From Nitrososphaerota archaeon (GTDB lineage Archaea > Iainarchaeota > Iainarchaeia > Iainarchaeales > VGJJ01), in assembly GCA_020053155.1 (NCBI GenBank), contig JAGVNS010000146.1, positions 1 through 7,294 on the forward strand: a stretch of DNA of 7,294 nt, read 5' to 3'. The position numbers and the translations under genes were made by a program. The first letter of the stretch is position 1. Each line of letters starts with the position of its first letter. Below, in pieces: positions 1 through 4,808 of this stretch. Under the pieces are notes generated by a model. It saw nothing but the letters and a program-made list of their open reading frames with translations. It was not told the origin of the DNA and did no database searches.

Positions 1-14
1 AGAATATGGGGAAA

Positions 15-224
15 TTATCCGTTTTTAGGGATGTGTTGAACGACTAAATAGTGTTTGGCCACCGGGTAGAAAAGGATGAGGAATATTCCTATCCCTACCG
101 TCGCCCAAACCGGCCATTCAGAAGGGAGGAATTGGCGCAAGAGGCGAGTGAAGAGCCAAACTCCTATGAGAATGGCTAAACCCACTTGGATGTCGTCTTT
201 TTGGATGCGGAGTGGGGTCGGCAT
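15..224 (-). CDS. small two-helix membrane protein, unrecognised
   Basis: This encodes 69 aa of unknown function. Two hydrophobic stretches are visible, at about residues 14-33 and 39-62. They are joined by a short loop rich in R, P, S, E and W, so the protein is probably a hairpin in the cytoplasmic membrane with a short polar N-terminus (MPTPLRIQKDD) and a short basic/polar C-terminus. The ATG lies 3 nt after the TAA of the upstream minus-strand gene ending at 228, which indicates cotranscription with it and with the MgtE-like gene before it. I recognise no family motif. It might be an accessory subunit of the neighbouring magnesium transporter, but only position supports that. Hydrophobic pattern and tight spacing argue that it is a real gene. 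Confidence 0.6.
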   Translation of the reverse strand: MPTPLRIQKDDIQVGLAILIGVWLFTRLLRQFLPSEWPVWATVGIGIFLILFYPVAKHYLVVQHIPKNG

Positions 225-227
225 GGA

Positions 228-767
228 TTATCGTTGCGTTTCCATGTACGCTTGCCGTGCGAGCGTTAGTGCGTTTTGGAGTCGTTCTTCTGAATCAACG
301 GTCACATTCACCCACCCGGATTTGAAGGCCATCCCTTCCCTGGTGGCGTTGGCGCTTCCTAATGCGATGGCCCGCTGCTGCTGTGTCTTTCCCAGTTTGA
401 ATTTAACCCTGATTTCGCGCATGGTATAATTCATTTCGGCAAAAAGTTTTCCGCGAGAGTAAAATACATCCCCTACCCCTTGGCGCTTTTGCTCCACTCC
501 CTTCCAGCGCTTGAAACCCGCATGCAAACCCTCCGTCCATCGCTCGACGTCAGTAGGTCCGGTTTTGAACATTTCATTTATAGCATTCATGGGTATAATC
601 CCCCATACATTAACGAACTGGGAGGCAACACTAAAACGTTGAGCATCAATATAAGCATTGACCTCATCCTCGGCATAAACCGGATTCTGGGTCCAATCGG
701 TAATGCTTTTGGTAGGTTTAGAGTAGAATAGTGACCAAAATGAAGTAGACGAGAATGGATGATACAT
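228..767 (-). CDS. conserved-looking soluble protein, possibly YjbR/DUF5655-like; start uncertain
   Basis: The reading frame is open from 857 to 228, but its first 46 codons lie antiparallel-free in another frame of the MgtE-like gene that ends at 718, so they are probably not translated. The only ATG choices are at 767 (179 aa, 50-nt overlap with the MgtE gene) and at 590 (120 aa, preceded by a GGGGGA stretch). I list 767 because the codons between 704 and 590 still look protein-like. The C-terminal half contains 'SRGKLFAEMNYTMREIRVKF' and ends with 'GWVNVTVDSEERLQNALTLA' followed by RQAYM. A strand-rich core closed by a final helix with an AY motif is reminiscent of MmcQ/YjbR or DUF5655-type folds. 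That resemblance is weak and is my inference. There are no membrane segments or obvious catalytic residues. It lies 3 nt before the small membrane-protein gene ending at 15. Confidence 0.6.
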   Translation of the reverse strand: MYHPFSSTSFWSLFYSKPTKSITDWTQNPVYAEDEVNAYIDAQRFSVASQFVNVWGIIPMNAINEMFKTGPTDVERWTEGLHAGFKRWKGVEQKRQGVGDVFYSRGKLFAEMNYTMREIRVKFKLGKTQQQRAIALGSANATREGMAFKSGWVNVTVDSEERLQNALTLARQAYMETQR

Positions 768-1773
768 CTGAAATGATGGTGGCGAGGGGCCCGCTTCCCA
801 TGGCGGGGTCTTGCCCCACCGCTCTAAAAATGAAAGTGGTGGATATGGATGTTGCACTTGAAATGAGGAGGGTGGCGCTCATTGCTAGAGCGATTACCCC
901 TGCAGGGGTGGGTTGGTTCCAGATGGCCAGGATGAGCCCATACACCATGACTCCGATGACTGCACTGATGATGCCCCCAATAATCAGGGTTCGTGCGACG
1001 TAGTTCATCATTTTTAGTTCTTTTCCTTGAACGGCTAAGTCACGAATGAGTAATGTCTGGTTTTGGATGCCCAGCGCATTGCTCATGTACAGTATCGCGG
1101 GAATGAAAAACGCCAAGATAATGTATTGGTCCAGCAGGGCCTCGAAATAATTGATGACGCCTGCCGCCACTAACACTCCAATGAGACCAATTAACAGCCA
1201 TGGGAGGCGGTGCGAAATGCTTTCAAGAATGGGCACCTTCGTCAAGTCGTCATAATCAAGGTGGGCGCGGTGTACCCCTGAGAATTGTAGCATTTTTTCG
1301 TGTAAGCTTCGGTTGATAATATGCAATATTTCGTGCGTGAGAATGACTCCTACCAGTTTTTTTCCTTTCACTACGGGAATCCCGCGTAGGTGGTGCTGGA
1401 GGGCGATTCGAGCTACCACTTCTTCCCGCGTTTCTGGTGAAATGGTAACTACATCCTTTCTCATGAACGTTTTTACCGGCGTCTTGTCGGAGTGGCTGAA
1501 AAGGTCGCGCATCGAGAGAACGCCCACCAAGTCTTTAGCGTTATTCACGACATAGATATAGTCGATGACCTGAAAGTTTTGCGTGTTCTGGCGGATGTAC
1601 GAATATACTTCCCCCACACTCACGGTATCGGAAATAACGGGAAACCGCTCCGTAACGTAATGGGCGGCTATTTCCACATCCTTGCGTTCATTCAGGGGAG
1701 GTTGAGTTTTCCATTCGCTTTTCTTTTTTTTAGGGCTTTGCCATGGCATGATGCGAGGATTTTTTTTAGACAT
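718..1773 (-). CDS. MgtE-family magnesium transporter with CBS domains, lacking the N domain
   Basis: A 351-aa magnesium (or other divalent cation) channel/transporter of the cytoplasmic membrane. A Lys-rich tail (1-30) is followed by two CBS domains (about 45-100 and 101-155), a connecting helix (about 146-166) and five membrane segments (about 190-210, 215-235, 258-284, 290-318, 327-351). Family signatures are 'RLPWLLIGLIG' at 189-199, 'GIQNQTLLIRDLA' at 235-247 and 'GQDPAMGSGPLATIISD' at 320-336. Asp336 matches the pore Asp in the last MgtE helix. The N-terminal superhelical domain of classical MgtE (about 450 aa) is absent, and the usual GGNxGxQ loop reads SNALGIQ. It therefore probably belongs to a shorter MgtE-like subfamily. 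The ATG has no Shine-Dalgarno sequence and sits 20 nt after a T-rich tract, so it may be leaderless. It follows a terminator, which suggests its own promoter. Confidence 0.92.
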   Translation of the reverse strand: MSKKNPRIMPWQSPKKKKSEWKTQPPLNERKDVEIAAHYVTERFPVISDTVSVGEVYSYIRQNTQNFQVIDYIYVVNNAKDLVGVLSMRDLFSHSDKTPVKTFMRKDVVTISPETREEVVARIALQHHLRGIPVVKGKKLVGVILTHEILHIINRSLHEKMLQFSGVHRAHLDYDDLTKVPILESISHRLPWLLIGLIGVLVAAGVINYFEALLDQYIILAFFIPAILYMSNALGIQNQTLLIRDLAVQGKELKMMNYVARTLIIGGIISAVIGVMVYGLILAIWNQPTPAGVIALAMSATLLISSATSISTTFIFRAVGQDPAMGSGPLATIISDVSSILVYFILVTILL

Positions 1774-1792
1774 TATAAGCGTGAGGTTTTTG

Positions 1793-1822
1793 AAAAAAAA
1801 GAAAAAGGCCGGGAATCCGGCC
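1793..1822 (-). terminator. hairpin plus T-run terminator after the EF-Tu-domain-2-like gene
   Basis: Read on the minus strand, a perfect 6-bp stem GGCCGG / CCGGCC (1822-1817 and 1812-1807) with a 4-nt loop is followed by T5-C-T8 (1806-1793). It lies 20 nt beyond the stop codon at 1843. Archaeal termination depends mainly on T-runs, and the stem makes this look like a bacterial intrinsic terminator too. It separates the upstream gene from the MgtE-like gene at 1773. Confidence 0.7.
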
Positions 1823-1842
1823 GGGGTGAAAAATGAGATTAA

Positions 1843-2217
1843 TTAGTTGGCATTGAACGTAAGTTCTTTGGCATCGAGCATGTCTTCTTTACCAATGCCT
1901 TCCACGCTCAATCCAACGGTCATTCCTTGTTTGGCGACCGCGCAATTGGGGTATTTGCTCTCAATCTCTGTCACGCGGAATTTCTTGCCATTGGGGGATA
2001 GGCCCATCATGGAGGGGGCAATCATTCCACTCGTGACTTTTCCGATAATGTACACCCCATCGAATCCCAAGAAAGTGGAAATCTTCTGCACTTCCAGCTT
2101 GGGCTCTGAACCGGGCGTCACATGAATGTGGTCCTCGGGACGACTCATGATTTGAATGGCCGAAGGCACACTCATTTTATTTCGACTATTGCCGAATGTT
2201 AAGCTTACTAGACTCAT
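1843..2217 (-). CDS. stand-alone EF-Tu domain 2-like beta-barrel protein
   Basis: A 124-aa protein whose C-terminal 80 residues resemble domain 2 of translation GTPases (EF-Tu/EF-1A, IF2). It has 'GKVTSGMIAPSMMG' (59-72), matching the G-x-V-x-x-G-x-I segment, then 'KKFRVTEIES' (78-87), then 'AVAKQGMTVGLSVEGIGKED' (93-112), matching A-x-x-G-x-x-V-G-x-x-V-x-G-I. No G domain or P-loop is present, so it is not a GTPase. In full factors this barrel contacts the ribosome or aminoacyl-tRNA; what a lone barrel binds is unknown. The first 45 residues are not recognised. The start is ATG 2217, because GGGGTGA lies 8 nt upstream. The frame runs up to a GTG at 2262, but that adds only a Lys/Arg-rich stretch with no ribosome site. 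It is probably monocistronic, ending at the hairpin terminator. Confidence 0.75.
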   Translation of the reverse strand: MSLVSLTFGNSRNKMSVPSAIQIMSRPEDHIHVTPGSEPKLEVQKISTFLGFDGVYIIGKVTSGMIAPSMMGLSPNGKKFRVTEIESKYPNCAVAKQGMTVGLSVEGIGKEDMLDAKELTFNAN

Positions 2218-2225
2218 TTTTTTCT

Positions 2226-2232
2226 TCACCCC
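2226..2232 (-). promoter_or_regulatory. Shine-Dalgarno site GGGGTGA
   Basis: On the minus strand GGGGTGA ends 8 nt before ATG 2217. It is complementary to the archaeal 16S 3' end (anti-SD CACCUCC). It fixes the start of the EF-Tu-domain-2-like gene and argues against the upstream GTG at 2262. Confidence 0.75.
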
Positions 2233-2471
2233 ATCGTTTAATTTCCGACGTTTTTTTCTCACAAAGGGGATTCTTTAAGGTTCTGGTAGGCAAAAGCAAA
2301 CCATTTCCCCCTGCAATACTATGAATTCTTTACTTTGGACTTTATATTCTTTTTCCTCCATTCCTCACCTTTTTTTCCTGAAATAGGGATGAAACTACTC
2401 TTTTTTTAACAAATCCAGCCAAAAAAGATTGTTTCTACATGAATGGGGGGTTATTCTTTTTTCGTTTTTTG

Positions 2472-2485
2472 CCGATTTAAATCGG
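2472..2485. repeat. perfect 14-bp palindrome CCGATTTAAATCGG
   Basis: A perfect inverted repeat with a TTTAAA core lies 65 nt before the ATG of the CDP-alcohol phosphatidyltransferase gene. The core resembles an archaeal TATA box, so the site could be a promoter, an operator for a dimeric regulator, or both. No T-run follows it on either strand, so it is not a typical terminator. Confidence 0.5.
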
Positions 2486-2549
2486 GGGGAAAAATTGAAA
2501 AATAAACGGGACCCGCGCATTGATAAAGTGTGATTTGAATGGTAAATCT

Positions 2550-3188
2550 ATGCTTGGTGGATTACGTTCATCTCTCAAACCCCTCTTTTTGGCACTGGCA
2601 CAACCCTTCATTGCCTTGCAAATTTCCCCCACCCGGGTCACGTTATTGGGCATTCCCTTTGCCCTTGCCTGCGCCTATGCCTATGCCACGCAGCAATGGG
2701 GGTGGGCATTGATATTGTTGCCCTTGGCGGGGTTATGGGACATGATTGATGGAACAGTGGCGCGGGCACAAGGCAAACAGTCCTTGTGGGGGAACTATTT
2801 CGAGACCATGATGGATAAGCTGGTGGAAATCATTGTTTTCATTGGACTGGCGTTTGTGGCTCCCATTGCAGCCATATCGGCTTTGGGATTGGGTTTGCTT
2901 TCCAGTTATGCCAAACCCCGCGTGGCACTCGTTATCATAACCGACAATCGCGATTGGCCGGCGATTGGGGAGCACGCGGATAAAATGGCTATTTTGTGGC
3001 TTGGAACTCTTTGGGCAGTCCTAAACCCAATAAATGGAATAGAAATTTTCACATACGCGTTGTGGATTATTGCTCTCGTTTCTGGAATTGGAACAATCCA
3101 GCGAATGCAGTATGCCAAAAAGTTGATTGCGGCGGCGGAAAAAAAGGGTGAAATTCTTCCCTATTTGAAAAAAGGGAAGGAACGATGA
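2550..3188 (+). CDS. CDP-alcohol phosphatidyltransferase (phospholipid headgroup transfer)
   Basis: A 212-aa integral membrane enzyme that swaps CMP of a CDP-activated lipid for an alcohol headgroup, making polar lipids at the cytoplasmic face. The family signature D-x2-DG-x2-AR-x8-G-x3-D-x3-D is present as D64-M-I-D67-G-T-V-A71-R72 ... G81-N-Y-F-E85-T-M-M-D89. The third Asp is therefore Glu. The N-terminal 'ISPTRVTLLGIPFALA' (25-40) is also typical, and four to six hydrophobic helices follow. 'TDNRDWPAIGEHADKM' (131-146) seems to mark a particular archaeal subfamily (from memory). The headgroup (inositol phosphate, glycerol phosphate, serine or other) cannot be told. Start ATG 2550 fits the family's usual N-terminus; the frame also opens at TTG 2520. 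The stop overlaps the next ATG as ATGA. Confidence 0.88.
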   Translation: MLGGLRSSLKPLFLALAQPFIALQISPTRVTLLGIPFALACAYAYATQQWGWALILLPLAGLWDMIDGTVARAQGKQSLWGNYFETMMDKLVEIIVFIGLAFVAPIAAISALGLGLLSSYAKPRVALVIITDNRDWPAIGEHADKMAILWLGTLWAVLNPINGIEIFTYALWIIALVSGIGTIQRMQYAKKLIAAAEKKGEILPYLKKGKER

Positions 3189-3316
3189 AATCAACTAAAA
3201 AGAAACGAGTGCCAGGATGGTTGGCCGTTCAGATTCCTAAAATGAAAGAATTATGGGATAACCCATTTGATGCGCGATGGGATAAATTACCGACTAAAAA
3301 AAGGAAGGAACGCTGA
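3185..3316 (+). CDS. 43-aa basic mini-protein, unrecognised
   Basis: A short frame runs from ATG 3185 to TGA 3316 and overlaps the phosphatidyltransferase stop as ATGA. A purine-rich GGGAAGGAA sits just upstream as a possible ribosome site. The product has Lys/Arg-rich ends (MKSTKKKR and KKRKER) around a Trp-containing middle: 'VPGWLAVQIPKMKELWDNPF', then DARWDKLPT. It has no membrane helix, Cys pairs or known motif. The layout suggests a nucleic-acid or membrane-surface binding peptide, but that is a guess. The ATGA junction and the unusual but protein-like composition (three Trp in 43 residues) favour a real, translationally coupled gene. It ends 43 nt before the tRNA-binding gene. Confidence 0.6.
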   Translation: MKSTKKKRVPGWLAVQIPKMKELWDNPFDARWDKLPTKKRKER

Positions 3317-3359
3317 TTTCGCCGGTAAAGCTAAAAGTGATCCCCTTCCCTTTACTTTT

Positions 3360-3758
3360 ATGAATGAGCAACCTCACCTTCCCAAACCGAATGACGCGAG
3401 TCAAGCCAATCCCTCCCTTGCAGTGAATACGACCATTACCATCGACCAATTCATCAACCTTGTCAAACTCAAAACCGCCAAGGTCGTCGAGGTGAATGAC
3501 ATTCCGGGAAAAGACAAACTGTACCAATTGACCATTGAAGTGGGAAACGAGACCCGGAGTTTAGTGGCCGGAATAAAGATGTGGTATAAACCTGAAGAAT
3601 TGGTGGGAAAGACCATTGCCATTGTTTCCAATTTGGAACCCAAAAAATTGGGTGGAGTTGTAAGCCAAGGAATGCTTTTGGCCGCGCTCGATGATGAAGG
3701 AAAATTTTCATTGCTCGTGGCGGAAAAACCCGTGAAAAGCGGTACGGTAGTGCGGTAA
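3360..3758 (+). CDS. stand-alone tRNA-binding OB-fold protein (MetRS-beta/Trbp111 type)
   Basis: A 132-aa protein consisting of one tRNA-binding OB-fold (about 28-132), as found at the C-terminus of methionyl-tRNA synthetase and in Trbp111, Arc1p and EMAP-II. Visible signatures are 'VVEVNDIPGKDKLYQLTIEV' (42-61), 'YKPEELVGKTIAIVSNLEPK' (76-95) and 'SQGMLLAAL' (102-110). These match the canonical DKL, NL-P-K and SQGMLLA motifs. It probably binds the tRNA elbow as a dimer and may act in trans with MetRS. No synthetase domain is attached. The first 25 residues are polar and variable. ATG 3360 is the best start; GTGATCC at 3337-3343 is a possible but rather distant ribosome site (16 nt). The frame extends to 3267, but that part overlaps the mini-protein. 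The stop is 2 nt from the convergent Dabb gene. Confidence 0.88.
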   Translation: MNEQPHLPKPNDASQANPSLAVNTTITIDQFINLVKLKTAKVVEVNDIPGKDKLYQLTIEVGNETRSLVAGIKMWYKPEELVGKTIAIVSNLEPKKLGGVVSQGMLLAALDDEGKFSLLVAEKPVKSGTVVR

Positions 3759-3760
3759 TC

Positions 3761-4084
3761 TTAGGATTGGAAATCAAACCCTATTCCATCGGCTTCCATT
3801 TTCATTATTTTTGGAGCGAGTTTTTGGTGAATGGGGTGTTTTCGATACGCATCCAACGCTTTTTGAGTTTTAGCAATGACTACTACCCCCTGCGTGAATC
3901 CTTTTGATTCATGATGATAATTTTTTCCTGTGTGAATACTCACAATTCCCGAAACCTTTTTTTGAATCGCCTCCACTTGTTTCAATGTACCTGCGGCTTT
4001 TTTCTCCGAGGTTCCTTTTTTCCAGCGAAATAACGCAATGTGAACGATCATGTTGATAATAGTGTTCCCTTCTTTATAATTCAT
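3761..4084 (-). CDS. Dabb (dimeric alpha/beta barrel) domain protein
   Basis: A 107-aa protein of the stress-responsive A/B-barrel (Dabb) type. It carries the family opening 'MIVHIALFRWKKGTSEKK', a central 'GIVSIHTGKNYHHESKGFTQ', and an ending in which 'ALDAYRKHPIHQKLAPKIMK' keeps the usual YxxHPxHxxx pattern. Family members form small dimers in stress response or small-molecule chemistry; the substrate here is unknown. ATG 4084 overlaps the stop of the RelE-like gene as ATGA, so coupling is likely. An internal ATG at 4051 gives the canonical domain start and a 96-aa product, and is the alternative. It is the third gene of the minus-strand wHTH/RelE-like operon and converges on the tRNA-binding gene with 2 nt between stops. 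Confidence 0.85.
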   Translation of the reverse strand: MNYKEGNTIINMIVHIALFRWKKGTSEKKAAGTLKQVEAIQKKVSGIVSIHTGKNYHHESKGFTQGVVVIAKTQKALDAYRKHPIHQKLAPKIMKMEADGIGFDFQS

Positions 4085-4431
4085 TTCCGTTGATACCCAA
4101 ACCGTTTATCGTAAGTAGGGTGGTCGATGATTTCAATGATTATGACTCGGATATTGGAATCTCCTGGTATTTTACCGGTTGAATAAACCATCCTCCAGTA
4201 ATGTGCCAGCGCGACATGAAACAGGTTGGTAATATTATCGTTCTCAACATATGTTTTTGGGATCAGCTTTTTAGAGATGGGGTGTCCTGCGTTTGGATTG
4301 AATCGAATTAGTTCCAATTTATGGTCAATGGAACGTTGGAGAGAGTGGTAGTATTTGGAATGAGGGGACTCTGTTGTAATGAAATCATACATTTCTTTTG
4401 CTTGGGGGGATAAGCTTACCAGGACTGACAT
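4081..4431 (-). CDS. RelE/ParE-like toxin candidate
   Basis: A 116-aa protein resembling archaeal RelE/ParE-superfamily proteins. The N-terminus 'MSVLVSLSPQAKEMYDFI' is a beta strand and helix of the toxin type. It is followed by a long helix (about 29-44), 'NPNAGHPISKKLIP' (46-59), then the core-sheet strands 'NLFHVALAHYWRMVYS' (69-84) and 'IRVIIIEIIDHPTYDKRFGY' (94-113). Arg80 in WRMVYS and the C-terminal DHPTYDKRFGY are the sort of positions conserved in this superfamily. RelE members cleave mRNA on the ribosome and ParE members poison gyrase; which applies cannot be told. ATG 4431 lies inside the upstream wHTH gene (47-nt overlap), with GGGA just before it. The frame is open to 4530, but those codons lie inside the wHTH gene. 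Confidence 0.75.
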   Translation of the reverse strand: MSVLVSLSPQAKEMYDFITTESPHSKYYHSLQRSIDHKLELIRFNPNAGHPISKKLIPKTYVENDNITNLFHVALAHYWRMVYSTGKIPGDSNIRVIIIEIIDHPTYDKRFGYQRK

Positions 4432-4702
4432 ATTCCCAACTCTTGTCCAAAAGGGCTTTGAATTTTGGACTGTTGTTCTCGACCCACACAATTCCTTTAA
4501 GGCTAGCGTAAATTTTTCCGCTTTCCTCAAGATATTCGAGAATCGTTTTGAGCGTATTGTGATTCACTTGCCGTGGGAGCATACGTTTGAGTTCGGAAAT
4601 TTTCATGAGACTATTGGGAGCACCCCGAATGGTTTGTTCCACCATACGAATGGTTTCTAATGTAGGAGAACTGGTTTTGGTTTTTTGAACGGTTGTTTGC
4701 AT
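4385..4702 (-). CDS. winged-helix DNA-binding protein, probable antitoxin of the RelE-like gene
   Basis: A 105-aa protein with a polar, Thr/Ser-rich start (1-14), then helices at about 16-26 and 34-42, a probable recognition helix and turn in 'NHNTLKTILEYLEESGKI' (48-65), and a wing strand 'IYASLKGIVWVEN' (65-77). This is the pattern of a winged helix-turn-helix. The tail (78-105) ends in a basic segment and could be the part that blocks the toxin. Its gene comes first and overlaps the RelE-like gene by 47 nt, the usual antitoxin-toxin arrangement. ATG 4702 is preferred because GGTG lies just upstream; a GTG two codons earlier (4708) is possible. Antitoxins of this design usually repress their own operon, which fits the repeats just upstream. 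It could instead be a plain regulator. Confidence 0.72.
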   Translation of the reverse strand: MQTTVQKTKTSSPTLETIRMVEQTIRGAPNSLMKISELKRMLPRQVNHNTLKTILEYLEESGKIYASLKGIVWVENNSPKFKALLDKSWEYVSPGKLIPPSKRNV

Positions 4703-4716
4703 AGACACACCATAAT

Positions 4717-4746
4717 TTGATATGAGTTAATAAATAATTGATACGA
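4717..4746. repeat. two TTGATAYGA direct repeats, operator candidate
   Basis: TTGATATGA (4717-4725) and TTGATACGA (4738-4746) differ at one position and are offset by 21 bp, about two helical turns. They lie between the TATA-like box and the wHTH gene start, about where its transcript should begin. A dimeric winged-helix repressor could bind here, which is inference. Confidence 0.4.
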
Positions 4747-4750
4747 ACCA

Positions 4751-4761
4751 GTATATAAATA
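4751..4761. promoter_or_regulatory. shared TATA-like box of a divergent promoter
   Basis: GTATATAAATA reads as TATATAAAT on the plus strand (about 50 nt before the EndoQ ATG 4809) and ATTTATATA on the minus strand (about 50 nt before ATG 4702). With transcription starting about 25 nt downstream, each gene would have a leader of about 25-30 nt. Either or both directions may be used. Confidence 0.5.
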
Positions 4762-4808
4762 GTGGGCTTCGAAGGGCATTTAGAGTACCTTGTTCATATT
4801 ATTTAAAG

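Larger units (their letters stand above)
2218..2549. other. divergent intergenic region with T-tracts and TATA-like boxes
   Basis: About 330 nt between two outward-facing genes, AT-rich, with no convincing protein or tRNA. Minus-strand TATA-like candidates are TTAAAG (2278-2273, giving a leader of about 30 nt) and ATATAAA (2347-2341, giving about 100 nt) for the gene starting at 2217. Plus-strand candidates are TTTAAAT within the palindrome (2476-2482) and an A/T stretch at 2490-2506, for the gene starting at 2550. Several plus-strand T-runs (about 2370-2376, 2401-2407, 2456-2470) could terminate plus-strand transcription, but I see no RNA gene before them. Confidence 0.5.

Noticed and set aside
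755..1003. Plus-strand open frame inside the MgtE-like gene
   Set aside because: It is antisense to a clear membrane-protein gene, is rich in Met/Arg/Thr from complementary codons, and has no motif.
1492..1836. Plus-strand frame of 114 codons opposite the CBS region
   Set aside because: Antisense to conserved CBS domains, no ribosome site or family signature, and it runs through the terminator.
2321..2386. 21-codon hydrophobic plus-strand frame in the intergenic region
   Set aside because: No ribosome site, very short, and composed of T-rich codons expected from the T-tracts.
2377..2393. CTGA ... GATGA resembling box D'/C' of a C/D guide RNA
   Set aside because: No matching outer box C (RUGAUGA) and box D at the right distances.
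2520..2549. TTG 2520 as start of the phosphatidyltransferase
   Set aside because: It adds ten residues ahead of the family's usual N-terminus and has no ribosome site; ATG 2550 fits better.
3267..3359. Upstream extension of the tRNA-binding frame
   Set aside because: It overlaps the 43-aa gene in another frame and adds nothing resembling the family; ATG 3360 is preferred.
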